Positions 16,419 through 24,728 of a stretch of 64,000 nucleotides of DNA are shown piece by piece. The stretch is from positions 62,001-126,000 of IMG/VR virus record IMGVR_UViG_3300028883_000032. One strand, given 5' to 3'. The DNA is from a virus. Below the pieces are notes generated by a model, which worked only from the letters and a program-made list of their open reading frames with translations, ran no database searches and was not told the origin of the DNA. Position numbers and translations under genes: made by a program. The stretch's first letter is position 1. Every line of letters begins with the position of its first letter.

Positions 16419-16760
16419 ATGTTTGCAAAGCTTGAAAGAGCACTCGGCATCAGTATTCATACTGATGATCTGCTTGAAATGGTGAAGCTCATTGAAGATG
16501 TTATCAACGATTCGGGTTACAAAACCAATTACGTTTTGTGCCTTATCAAGATTGGACGATACGTTGATACGCCATACGCCAACATTCTGGCAGCTTTTCA
16601 ATCAGTGCTTGGTGCATCAGATGCAGAGTTGATGGCTTTCGGCGATCTGCAAGCTCAACTGACGAAGCACGTCAAGACTGTCGTCTTAGACGACGTCTAC
16701 CTATGCAAGTACTGCAATTATGGTCTTGAACACCCATTCCCGTTACATAATCAAAATTAA
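16419..16760 (+). CDS. Hypothetical protein (113 aa), monocistronic
   Basis: ATG 16419 is chosen because CGGGAG lies seven bases upstream; an in-frame ATG at 16392 sits too close to the promoter box. The product starts MFAKLERALGISIHTDD, is mainly helical and ends with a Cys pair (CKYC) and His. Own promoter and terminator on the strand opposite the structural genes. No family recognised. Confidence 0.75.
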   Translation: MFAKLERALGISIHTDDLLEMVKLIEDVINDSGYKTNYVLCLIKIGRYVDTPYANILAAFQSVLGASDAELMAFGDLQAQLTKHVKTVVLDDVYLCKYCNYGLEHPFPLHNQN

Positions 16761-16762
16761 GA

Positions 16763-16786
16763 TTACGGGCTTAAGCCCGTTTTTTA
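16763..16786 (+). terminator. Intrinsic terminator
   Basis: ACGGGC-TTAA-GCCCGT followed by TTTTT. Ends the 16419 unit; the stop codon of the convergent - strand gene (16784) lies in its T-run. Confidence 0.9.
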
Positions 16787-17116
16787 GTAGTCCTGTTTAC
16801 CGTTATTGTCACGTTCTGGGATATCTTTAATTGATCCCTTGCCATGACGTTTTTCATGGTCTTTAGCCATCTTCTTTGCAATACGCGGATGTGTTGCAAA
16901 CATATAACGTTGCTGGGCTTTTGACTCAAATCCAAGCTTTTTCAAAGATGTTTTTTTCTTCTTTTTAGAATGGGATAATCCGCATTCTCCATGTTTTTTA
17001 AAGTATTCCACCTGTTGTAACCTCTTTATTGCGTGTGATCTGTGTTCATATGGTCCGCCAAGATTTTTACCCAAGCGGGAAACAACATAGTAACCATCTT
17101 TTCTTTTAACTATCAT
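16784..17116 (-). CDS. Phage protein with ESKAQQRYMFAT motif
   Basis: 110 aa, very basic. The C-terminal segment ESKAQQRYMFATHPRIAKKMA is a motif I recall from many phage proteins next to or within structural genes, of unknown function. The N-terminus is a small domain (KDGYYVVSRLGKNLGGPYEH). AAAGGTG precedes the ATG. Confidence 0.65.
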   Translation of the reverse strand: MIVKRKDGYYVVSRLGKNLGGPYEHRSHAIKRLQQVEYFKKHGECGLSHSKKKKKTSLKKLGFESKAQQRYMFATHPRIAKKMAKDHEKRHGKGSIKDIPERDNNGKQDY

Positions 17117-17129
17117 AAAGCACCTTTAT

Positions 17130-17139
17130 GGCATAAGAT
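17130..17139 (+). promoter_or_regulatory. ATAAGA-class phage promoter box
   Basis: GGCATAAGAT followed by TGTGTAACCTAAC, almost the same leader as the - strand copy at 39993-40002. Precedes the 28-aa gene and a structured RNA. Confidence 0.78.
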
Positions 17140-17167
17140 TGTGTAACCTAACTTTAGGAGAAGAATT

Positions 17168-17254
17168 ATGCCTCGTGGAGACGGAACGGGTCCTGACGGA
17201 AAAGGACCACGGACGGGCAGAGGTACGGGAACGTGCCCCCCAGTAAAAAAATAA
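17168..17254 (+). CDS. 28-aa MPRGDGTGP peptide (DUF5320-like N-terminus)
   Basis: AGGAGAAG precedes ATG 17168. The peptide starts MPRGDGTGPDGKGPRTGRG and ends in Cys-Pro-Pro-Val-Lys-Lys. This Gly/Arg-rich opening is the conserved head of a small protein family (DUF5320-like) seen in diverse bacteria and archaea, of unknown function. Here only the head remains, followed by a structured noncoding tail. Confidence 0.65.
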   Translation: MPRGDGTGPDGKGPRTGRGTGTCPPVKK

Positions 17255-17487
17255 CGGTATGACAGGTCCACGTGTGTTAAGTCTCAGAAGGCAGAGCTGC
17301 CCTATCCTAGGAATTGGGGTGGAGCCGTGTGCACGGGATCCGGCTTTCGAGCCTTCGCGACCCCTACGAGTAGCGAAGGACAAGGCTCGCATCAAAACGC
17401 AGTGCAAATCCACGGACACTACAGTGGACTTATCGCCCCACGTTGGGGCAACCGCCAAACAAGGTACTTCGGTGCCTTGTTTTTTTA
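17255..17487 (+). ncRNA. Structured 3' RNA / noncoding RNA A
   Basis: About 230 bases with no convincing ORF but dense pairing: GTCCAC (17266) with GTGGAC (17424) closes a large domain; CCTTCGC (17352) pairs with GCGAAGG (17373), extended by CGAG/CTCG; GGCAGAGCTGCC and CCCCACGTTGGGG form local hairpins; a terminator closes it. Higher GC than the flanking genes. Either a riboregulator or a small RNA processed from the 28-aa mRNA. Confidence 0.6.
17459..17487 (+). terminator. Intrinsic terminator
   Basis: ACAAGG, TTCG-type loop, CCTTGT, then seven T. Overlaps the stop of the convergent membrane-protein gene. Confidence 0.9.
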
Positions 17488-17946
17488 CAGCAATGTCAAT
17501 AAAATATACAGCATGAAAGCAAATATAAAACCAATACTTACTGCCCCATTAAAGTCCCAATTCAACCAATCTGCAAAACTAAACCCATTTGAATACAGTA
17601 GTTCCTGTTTCCATGCAGGCTGCTTATTACCATATATATACCAAGGTTTCCAACCATCAAATACTTCCCACAGACCTCCTATTACCCAAGATGTCAAACA
17701 TGCTACTATTGGCATTAAAGCAGTTTGCCAATTAAATAAAAACCAGAATGCAGCGACTAAAACTAAAGCAATAAATAAACTGCCGAGTAGGTGCCATTTT
17801 CCATATTTTCCAATATTGGTCTCTTTAATAAAATTCCACTTAAACCCAAACCTGTTAGTACGCACAGCGTCTGGACCTTCGGGAAGACCATCTGTTGGAT
17901 ACCCAAAAAAATCTCTTGTTTTTTTAGTAAAATACAAATCCATCAT
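17485..17946 (-). CDS. Integral membrane protein (153 aa)
   Basis: Three hydrophobic segments: about residues 53-72 (LGSLFIALVLVAAFWFLF), 75-92 (ALMPIVACLTSWVIGG) and 134-153 at the C-terminus. Trp-rich loops between. It overlaps the upstream nucleotidyltransferase by four bases (ATGA), as last gene of a four-gene cassette. Function unknown; nothing identifies it as a holin. Confidence 0.7.
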   Translation of the reverse strand: MMDLYFTKKTRDFFGYPTDGLPEGPDAVRTNRFGFKWNFIKETNIGKYGKWHLLGSLFIALVLVAAFWFLFNWQTALMPIVACLTSWVIGGLWEVFDGWKPWYIYGNKQPAWKQELLYSNGFSFADWLNWDFNGAVSIGFIFAFMLYILLTLL

Positions 17947-18632
17947 CGCCCTATTTGCCTCAGAATGTGATGTATAGTTTCCGGTAGCTCTCCAAATTCA
18001 TGTTCTACCGCTTTATATGCAACATTTTTATCACTGTATCGTGGCATGCCTAGTCCCCACCTATATGCCTCTTTACGTTCAGAATCTAGTTTTCTATACA
18101 AATTAGCCACATCTTGTGCCTCTTCAAGAGTAGGACGTTTTTCAGCTTGTTCTACTTGTCTCCCCATTTCCCTAGTTAATAAATCTAAATATGGTTTATT
18201 TAACTCGTTAATACGCTCCTCAAATCCGACTGGGCGGTCGTCTGGCTTTTTTATCCATTTGTCATTGATGACATCATATCCCGCCATTAAAGCTTCTGTA
18301 TTTGCTCTGTCAATTTCCGGTAAAACAAAATAATTCACTGGATGCTTAGTCGTACCAAGCATATTTTTACCAGAGCGATTAAATGCCTTAGCTATTGCAC
18401 TATAATAGTCTACAGCATTTTTGTCACTAAGCTCAACCTGTACATCAATATCGCTCGTATCACTATAATAGTATCCCAAAATGGAGCCTATAACGGTGAT
18501 GCCTCTAATAAACTTTGGCGGTATTACACCGTATAAATCTTCTATTAACTCTACCCTTACGGATGGCCTTAATTTGTCATTAATAAAAACAGCGGGCGAA
18601 AGTACACTTTTCTTTTTATCAAAAATACTCAT
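17943..18632 (-). CDS. Nucleotidyltransferase (Pol beta superfamily)
   Basis: ITVIGSILGYYYSDTSDIDVQVEL near residues 45-68 is the GS...(S/T)DxDxx motif of the Pol beta-type nucleotidyltransferase fold, with two Asp that would bind metal. Family members add nucleotides to RNA, proteins or small molecules; the substrate is not predictable. Directly follows an SF2 helicase (shared base) and precedes a membrane protein by overlap. Confidence 0.75.
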   Translation of the reverse strand: MSIFDKKKSVLSPAVFINDKLRPSVRVELIEDLYGVIPPKFIRGITVIGSILGYYYSDTSDIDVQVELSDKNAVDYYSAIAKAFNRSGKNMLGTTKHPVNYFVLPEIDRANTEALMAGYDVINDKWIKKPDDRPVGFEERINELNKPYLDLLTREMGRQVEQAEKRPTLEEAQDVANLYRKLDSERKEAYRWGLGMPRYSDKNVAYKAVEHEFGELPETIHHILRQIGR

Positions 18633-19981
18633 TAGCGTAGGGCTTCCAATACTTGGTTTATTTCATCTTGTTTACGTCTGCTCATGGACATTAAATACTG
18701 TCCAGAACTTACAGGGGCGTGCCCACTAAAAAACGATTTTGGTAAAGTAGAAACGTATGTTTTTACTTTTACTGTTTTTGACGGATCGTCTCCGCGACGT
18801 ATGCCGCGGGCGGCGGCTTGATCAAGGCGACTTTTATTCCAATGAGGTTCTACCAACTGAACCAAACTAGTCTTTGGTAAGTTCAGGCCTTCAGAACCGG
18901 CACCGCTATATAAGAATGCTTTAACCTTACCTGAGTTGTATTGCTTAATTTGATCTAACCTGTTTGGGCCGGACATTTCCCCTGTAAGTACAGAATGCTT
19001 TATACCCAAAGCCTTCAATCTTCTTGATAGCGGCTCTATTCCGGCTCCAATGTAGTTCGAATAAGCCAATACTTTGCCGCCTCTTGCTAATTCCTCTGTC
19101 ATGTCTTTAACAACTTTATCCAGTTTAGTTGATTCCGCTTTAGCGGGATTTTTTACGTATGGAGCTGTTGTATTACTTACCTGTCGTAACCCAGACATGA
19201 AAGCATTTAGACTAGGTCTCTCCTGCTTTGAAGGTGGTAAATTCTTCTCAATTTTATAACGCACACTACGAGGAATCTGTTTGTTTAAGTATTTGTATAG
19301 TTTTGCTTGTCTTGGACCCATCTCAACACTAACTATTTCGCGGGAACTGTGCGGTATCAAGCCTTTAAATTGCTGTGTTTTTGCCACGTGAACATACGGT
19401 TTAACAACGTTTTTTAAATATGCTCTATTTTTAAGTTGTTTAACATCCCCGGGTTTTACTCCAGTAATTCTTGCAAAAAACGGAACGCTCACCTTTTTGT
19501 CTTCAAAAAACATTTTGTTAAAGCGTTCTTTGTCCATAGGAACTAAAGGCTTATTGGCGGCCAAGTTAACTTGGGTCGCCAAATCTGAAGCTTCGTTGTA
19601 CATGGGCGTTGCGGACAGTAGCAATGCCTTACGGTATTTTTGTCTTTGTTTTAATATATTTGAAAATGCTTTTGTTTCGGGGTTACGTATATATTGAGAC
19701 TCATCTATAACTAGTGCATCTCCACCAGGCAACTTATTTCCTCTAGAGATGGCTGCAAAGGTTGATGTGGTACGAGAGGATTTAGTCCCAAAAGCTTTTT
19801 GCTCTTCTTGCTCAAAATTTTTCTTTAGCGAAGCCGTGCCAACAACGCTAGTCTTCCTACCTCTAGTAGCATTTAACGCTAAGCGGGTTTTACCAGAACC
19901 GGTTGGATGTACCACTAATAGGCCGGTCGGGGACTGGCGGTATTTCTTTAGTGCCTGTTCTTGTGGTGGTAACATTACCAC
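18632..19981 (-). CDS. Superfamily 2 helicase
   Basis: 449 aa. Motif I VVHPTGSGKTR, motif II VIDESQ (DEAH-like), motif III LLSATP, then a second domain with AYSNY (motif IV region), AFLYSGAGSEGLNL (motif V) and QAAARGIRRGD (motif VI). A compact ATP-driven helicase or translocase. It overlaps the upstream ligase by seven bases and the downstream nucleotidyltransferase by one, so the three are almost certainly co-translated. Confidence 0.88.
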   Translation of the reverse strand: MVMLPPQEQALKKYRQSPTGLLVVHPTGSGKTRLALNATRGRKTSVVGTASLKKNFEQEEQKAFGTKSSRTTSTFAAISRGNKLPGGDALVIDESQYIRNPETKAFSNILKQRQKYRKALLLSATPMYNEASDLATQVNLAANKPLVPMDKERFNKMFFEDKKVSVPFFARITGVKPGDVKQLKNRAYLKNVVKPYVHVAKTQQFKGLIPHSSREIVSVEMGPRQAKLYKYLNKQIPRSVRYKIEKNLPPSKQERPSLNAFMSGLRQVSNTTAPYVKNPAKAESTKLDKVVKDMTEELARGGKVLAYSNYIGAGIEPLSRRLKALGIKHSVLTGEMSGPNRLDQIKQYNSGKVKAFLYSGAGSEGLNLPKTSLVQLVEPHWNKSRLDQAAARGIRRGDDPSKTVKVKTYVSTLPKSFFSGHAPVSSGQYLMSMSRRKQDEINQVLEALR

Positions 19982-21357
19982 ATCTCCCTGAAGCCCAAAA
20001 AGACTGGCATTCTAAATTTTTCGGTAGCAGGATAAAAGTCCTGATAAGACACTTTTATTAACTTACCTATGTACTGACCCGGATTATTAAAAAAGTCTCG
20101 TCTGAGGTCATCTGTGAGCCCTGAGCCTATACGTATGTTAGCGGGACCATCTTTTTTTAGACTAGCAATTATTCCGCCAACGGCTACTCCGTCATATTTA
20201 GAATTTTTGGCAGCAGGATAAAAGCCCCTTATATAAACTTCAGTGTCCTTGGCCATCTTCATCTTTGATGGTACTGGTGAATCTAAATCAAATTCAACAA
20301 TTCCTTCTGAAGTAAGGGGGTATCGTCCAGACTTAACATCTGATAACAACATTTGTTTGTCGCTCCAAGTTTGTGCCATTGGGGCTAGCTTAAGACCTGG
20401 AGTCAAATCTACTACTTCTTTTAAAAGGGGGAACTTGTCTCTATACGGCAAGTTTGCGACATTACGACCACGATAGGTATCAATGTCATAAATGATGTGA
20501 TCCAATCCGCCTTTTTCAGCTTGCAATTCGCGGGATTTCATTGTACTGGCATTAAGCATGCCTGACGTCTCATTGGACGCTAGCACCTTTCCAGTATTGT
20601 CTTTTGCAAACAATTCTCCACGCAATACCGTCTCATTACCAACTTCAGGCGGAGCAATATTACGATATAGCGATGTTTTAAACGTGTGGTCTATTAATGC
20701 GTTGTTGTCTTTGCGACTTACCCTATATGAATAAGTCTCTATGGGCTTATCTTTACGAAGTACAAACAAAGCGTGCGCACCATCAATTTTTGGAGACCAT
20801 ATTTTTGAGTCATCCATATAGTCCAATTTTGATAGTTCCTTCTCTTTGTACTTCGGCTTATAGGCAGGAACAGAGCGAGATAAGCGAGTAGGCGTGTGAT
20901 TGACCAACAACCAATTTTTCCCATCAAAAGCTTTGATCAGTGTATAACGCCCAGGAGTAGTGCTTTTATGTACAACAAACGACAACTTACCTGGCTCTGC
21001 CTTAACAACCTCTACCTTATCTCTAGCCTCCAAACTAACATTACCCTTACCATACCCACTCTCTATTTTACCTTCAAAATTCATGTAGTCAAGTGTGTGA
21101 GTAGGCTGATGGATAGCTAGAACTTTTTCCCCAGGTTTTGGTAGGTGTTGTATAACCCACGAATGAGCATGGCCTGTTTCCGGATCACCCAGCCGTAGAT
21201 CTTTATGTGGACCGGCAACTTCCGCCTCATGACTATGAACCGCAAATTCCCAAATAACAGGATCCTTTACTTTGGGAATATTTTGGAACTTATTTCTATC
21301 GGGAATGCCGGGAATTGTCTCACCATTTTTGATTAACAACAGTTCACGTAAATTCAT
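19975..21357 (-). CDS. 3'-phosphoesterase-like domain fused to ATP-dependent ligase
   Basis: N-terminal about 150 residues resemble the LigD 3'-phosphoesterase (PE) domain: FAVHSHEAEVAG with PHKDLRLGDPETG and HSWVI. A nucleotidyltransferase domain follows: WSPKIDGAH (motif I, Lys about 199), LRGELFA (motif III) and SEGIVEFD (motif IV). PE domains clean 3' ends before ligation, so the fusion could repair damaged DNA or RNA ends. LigD-type polymerase and Ku are not visible here. Confidence 0.75.
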   Translation of the reverse strand: MNLRELLLIKNGETIPGIPDRNKFQNIPKVKDPVIWEFAVHSHEAEVAGPHKDLRLGDPETGHAHSWVIQHLPKPGEKVLAIHQPTHTLDYMNFEGKIESGYGKGNVSLEARDKVEVVKAEPGKLSFVVHKSTTPGRYTLIKAFDGKNWLLVNHTPTRLSRSVPAYKPKYKEKELSKLDYMDDSKIWSPKIDGAHALFVLRKDKPIETYSYRVSRKDNNALIDHTFKTSLYRNIAPPEVGNETVLRGELFAKDNTGKVLASNETSGMLNASTMKSRELQAEKGGLDHIIYDIDTYRGRNVANLPYRDKFPLLKEVVDLTPGLKLAPMAQTWSDKQMLLSDVKSGRYPLTSEGIVEFDLDSPVPSKMKMAKDTEVYIRGFYPAAKNSKYDGVAVGGIIASLKKDGPANIRIGSGLTDDLRRDFFNNPGQYIGKLIKVSYQDFYPATEKFRMPVFLGFREMW

Positions 21358-21359
21358 TA

Positions 21360-22160
21360 TTATCTCACGTACTCCACTAAATCGGGGACACTGAGACGGT
21401 ACCTTATGTCACCTTTGGGAATTATCTCCATACGAGAATTATTAATTACTGTCACTAATCCTTTTTGGGTAGGTCTTACTTCAAGTATTTCGTATCTTTT
21501 GTTATCATAACTAACAACCACATCCCCCGGTTCTACGTCTGGCCATGGTGGAGAGGTTAGAATTGCATCCGTAATTTGCCACTCTCCCCATTGCAACTGA
21601 GCTTGTCTCTTTGGAGTTGGGTTAATCATGCAAGTTCTTATTATGGGAGTATAATAGCCCCCCTGATAGCCCGTATCGTAACAAGTACTGCAATTGGCAG
21701 TCTGATGCCGTCCTATGGTTACATCATAATCTGGACATCTTGTTCCACTAGTTTTTTTCTTAAAAATAGCACAAGGTCTACCAGTTAGTCTAAAAGCAAT
21801 ATCTTCGGTTCTAATAATAGCGTCACTATAAATATCTCCATAAGATGCCTGCTTTACAGGATTGCAGATATCTCCAGTATTAGACCCGTCGGTAAATGAC
21901 AGGGCGTAATAAAGTTCCTGCCACTGGTCGTACTCATAACCAGAGATAGTGGTATCTGTCCACCCATAATCATCAGCTGAGATTACTCCAGAAGACACTA
22001 AATCAAACTCATCTATAATTCCAGAATGGGCCGCCCAAAATCCCCTGTAGATGTTTACAGTGTAAACACTGGAATCCTCATCAGTATTTTCCAGTGTCCA
22101 ATGTAAATTCATCACTCCTGGTTCATAGGATCTTATCAGTAACTCATCTAGTGCTATCAT
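21360..22160 (-). CDS. Virion structural protein with CxxC motif
   Basis: 266 aa, beta-rich, with a Cys cluster (CPDY, NCSTCYDTGYQGGY) near residues 140-165 that may bind zinc, and a C-terminal domain (DVVVSYDNKRYEILEVRPT) resembling small phage beta-barrels. Lies between neck-type and ligase genes. Role unassigned. Confidence 0.6.
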   Translation of the reverse strand: MIALDELLIRSYEPGVMNLHWTLENTDEDSSVYTVNIYRGFWAAHSGIIDEFDLVSSGVISADDYGWTDTTISGYEYDQWQELYYALSFTDGSNTGDICNPVKQASYGDIYSDAIIRTEDIAFRLTGRPCAIFKKKTSGTRCPDYDVTIGRHQTANCSTCYDTGYQGGYYTPIIRTCMINPTPKRQAQLQWGEWQITDAILTSPPWPDVEPGDVVVSYDNKRYEILEVRPTQKGLVTVINNSRMEIIPKGDIRYRLSVPDLVEYVR

Positions 22161-22163
22161 TTT

Positions 22164-22622
22164 TTACCAAGATGCATCATAATATTCGGAACTTACACTA
22201 CCGTAACAATCGCTAATGTTCTGTTTTTTCTTCAAACCAGTTACTCTGTCTACCCACGATTTTTCAATAAGATTAAACCAGTTTAGGTAGTTTTTCCATT
22301 TATCATAAGCCTGTATTTGTACTCCTCCTGTGTCATTGTAGCTGACTGCATTACGGGCACTCCAAATGCCATGGCCTATTAATACTTGTTTTAAGGTCCC
22401 GTATTTTAAAGCAGAATATGATGGGAAGTCGTCGATTGTCCACGATGTTTCTATGTGTGGAAGAACAGCGTTATTTGCTTCGTCAACCGCATCTAGCATT
22501 GATTGGTAAATATAGGAATCCGAGCTTTCTTGAATTTTTTCAAGAAAATTTCTATCTACTGTATCCTCTACCCAAGTTCTTATGTTATCTATATAAGACT
22601 GTTCTGTTGTTGAATATGCCAT
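22164..22622 (-). CDS. Hypothetical virion-region protein (152 aa)
   Basis: Mainly helical protein starting MAYSTTEQSYIDNIRTWVE; rich in Tyr and Trp. Four bases from the next gene. Its position after the fibre-like genes and its size would fit a head-completion or neck protein, but I see no diagnostic motif. Confidence 0.6.
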   Translation of the reverse strand: MAYSTTEQSYIDNIRTWVEDTVDRNFLEKIQESSDSYIYQSMLDAVDEANNAVLPHIETSWTIDDFPSYSALKYGTLKQVLIGHGIWSARNAVSYNDTGGVQIQAYDKWKNYLNWFNLIEKSWVDRVTGLKKKQNISDCYGSVSSEYYDASW

Positions 22623-22623
22623 A

Positions 22624-22701
22624 TTAGTAAACCCACGTTACAGTTACTGTTATAGACCCGCCACTTCCGGCCCAATCAAGTGTTATTAATGCATCACATA
22701 C
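22624..22701 (-). pseudogene. Coding-like remnant after the stop of the 607-aa gene
   Basis: In frame with the 607-aa gene and directly beyond its tandem TAA TAA stops, 25 further codons encode a beta-strand-like peptide (DALITLDWAGSGG then SITVTVTWVY) ending in TAA. It has no start codon of its own. It may be the former C-terminus of the upstream gene or the end of a lost gene. Confidence 0.35.
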
Positions 22702-22704
22702 TTA

Positions 22705-24528
22705 TTAATATCTTCGAATTACAATGTCCGACACCATACTATTTTCACGAAAGTTCAAGGTAAAATAACTACTTGCTGTTATATCCGCGTCTGTAATTGG
22801 ATTGGTAGCTAATCCAAACAAAACCCAACCATTCCATCCGTATTCACCGCCCTTAACATAAACATAAATATCATTAGATAAATCTCTAATAAATTTAAAT
22901 CTGTACCAAATACCATCGCTTGCTAAAAGATCATCGCCGGAAGACAGAACGGTTCTTGTTCCTGCTACTGTTTTTCTAAAAGAAAAAGTCTCTGGTGCGG
23001 CGCTAAGATATAAAACCAAATAGTATCCGGTACCATAATTTTGGTTTTCTATGTCCGTTTTATCTGACAAAATATAGCATTCATGTGCTATATTTTCATT
23101 GGAGCAATTTACGGAAAATTCCCATTCACCATATGCAACATCGCAAGGTATAGACATGTTACCATCACTACTAAATTTCATGGCATTTTTTCTAACACCA
23201 TTTATTTCTGTTTCAACTATTTTAACAGATGCGGCACCATCTGAAATCCAATTTGGTATTTGTTTTGTTACGCCGTCGGCCCCATAGTCAAAAGTTTCTC
23301 TTATAACAACAGAGTCTGAATGTAGCTCCGTCAACTTCATTTTAGTAACTGTCATAAACCTTGAAGAAGGATCGTCTTCCAAGATGCACTTAGGATACAC
23401 CGTTTGCGTTGATTTTGCTATAGCCACTTTTGATAGTGACTGAGGAGAAGAAAAGTCAGTATTTCGAAATATATAATTAATACCAAACACATTAGAACTC
23501 ATGTTTGATTGTATAACATCGAAGAAACCCAATCCATCCTTGTTTTCACTGTCTCCATTAAAAGCGGCCAACTCTATCAAGTATGGTTTTCCTGCCTTTA
23601 CATTAACCCCATTGGTAAACCAAACCGGGGCATTCACATCTTCATCATCCTCCAAACGTAATTGTCCATTTTGAAACTCGAAGACATCGGGGTCTCCATC
23701 TGTTGACCATTCGCTGACATCCAAATGATCTTTCATGTCAAATAAGACAAGACCCCTTCCAAATCCAGTTACAGGTATGACAATATTTCCGATAGTCTTA
23801 GCTTTTGAATATTCCGAATATGTTTGTGATACAAGATCAGTCATTTTTCCATCAGTTAACCCGTTTACCCCAAAACGGTACAATCTAACCCTACTAAACA
23901 ACCCACCGATTCCGCCCACCCCTCCTCCAGCGGTATAGGAACCTATTTTCAAAGGAAATGCATTATCAACACTCCCTATAACAGAACCATAAGCGGCACT
24001 GTATAGGGGTGAAGGAGATACTCCATCTTTATAAAGCGTAACTTTCGTCACTGAAGAACCATCATCCTTATCTACAAATATTAATAAATGAACCAACTTT
24101 GATACATTTTTACTTAACTCTGGTGCAATTGAAAGTTCACCTCCCGTGGTTCCATCACAAATTTCAAATCTTACGGTATCATTTGACCCTCTGTAAATAA
24201 ACATCCATCCGGGTTTGGTTGCCAAATAATCTTCTATTTTTCCTATAAGACTATTTCTTCCTGAATCTACATTTATTAGATTTACCCATAATTCTATAGC
24301 GAAATCTTCTAATCCAAAATTTAGTCTATTTTGATTTGCGTCTAATAAACTCAGATAAGGTGTAGTAGAACGATCTACTCTTCCTGCTCCTCTTAAAATA
24401 CCATTTTTAACTCCCAACTGCATAGAATTGTTATTTGTAAAGGGAACAGTTTGAATACCGGACTGGTCGTAAAGAGAATACCCTTGCCAATCAAGAACAA
24501 TATTTTTTTTGAAATCTGGGCTTAACAT
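22705..24528 (-). CDS. Fibre-like protein with LamG/concanavalin-type domains
   Basis: 607 aa. Residues about 60-230 (LEDFAIELWVNLIN, GWMFIYRG, HLLIFVDKDDG, VTLYKDGVS, FSRVRLYRFG) have the strand pattern of LamG/laminin-G-like lectin folds; a second similar module near the C-terminus (WYRFKFIRDLSNDIYVYVKG) repeats the idea. Such modules bind glycans or decorate virions. Ends with two consecutive TAA codons. Confidence 0.65.
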   Translation of the reverse strand: MLSPDFKKNIVLDWQGYSLYDQSGIQTVPFTNNNSMQLGVKNGILRGAGRVDRSTTPYLSLLDANQNRLNFGLEDFAIELWVNLINVDSGRNSLIGKIEDYLATKPGWMFIYRGSNDTVRFEICDGTTGGELSIAPELSKNVSKLVHLLIFVDKDDGSSVTKVTLYKDGVSPSPLYSAAYGSVIGSVDNAFPLKIGSYTAGGGVGGIGGLFSRVRLYRFGVNGLTDGKMTDLVSQTYSEYSKAKTIGNIVIPVTGFGRGLVLFDMKDHLDVSEWSTDGDPDVFEFQNGQLRLEDDEDVNAPVWFTNGVNVKAGKPYLIELAAFNGDSENKDGLGFFDVIQSNMSSNVFGINYIFRNTDFSSPQSLSKVAIAKSTQTVYPKCILEDDPSSRFMTVTKMKLTELHSDSVVIRETFDYGADGVTKQIPNWISDGAASVKIVETEINGVRKNAMKFSSDGNMSIPCDVAYGEWEFSVNCSNENIAHECYILSDKTDIENQNYGTGYYLVLYLSAAPETFSFRKTVAGTRTVLSSGDDLLASDGIWYRFKFIRDLSNDIYVYVKGGEYGWNGWVLFGLATNPITDADITASSYFTLNFRENSMVSDIVIRRY

Positions 24529-24529
24529 A

Positions 24530-24724
24530 TTATATTGTTTCTTCTACTATATATAAAGGAACACAAATATTATATAGAGCTTCTATCTTATAATGTTCAT
24601 TTGTAGAAACTGGTCCAAAAATATAAACGTGTTCTATGTGACGCGCTAAATCTGAAGCATTTGAAAACTCTTCTTTAACAGACTCGGCGTATTCTAATAT
24701 TTCTTGTAATTTTTCTTCAGTCAT
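24530..24724 (-). CDS. Small hypothetical protein (64 aa)
   Basis: Start at 24724 (MTEEKLQEILEYAESV) is preferred because AGGA lies eight bases upstream, over the ATG overlapping the previous gene. Acidic, helical first half. Function unknown; between two probable virion decoration genes. Confidence 0.6.
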   Translation of the reverse strand: MTEEKLQEILEYAESVKEEFSNASDLARHIEHVYIFGPVSTNEHYKIEALYNICVPLYIVEETI

Positions 24725-24728
24725 AATT

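Noticed and set aside
17259-17977. + strand frames of 85 and 216 codons through RNA A and the convergent membrane and nucleotidyltransferase genes
   Set aside because: They lie in the shadow of genes with clear domains and cross a strong terminator.
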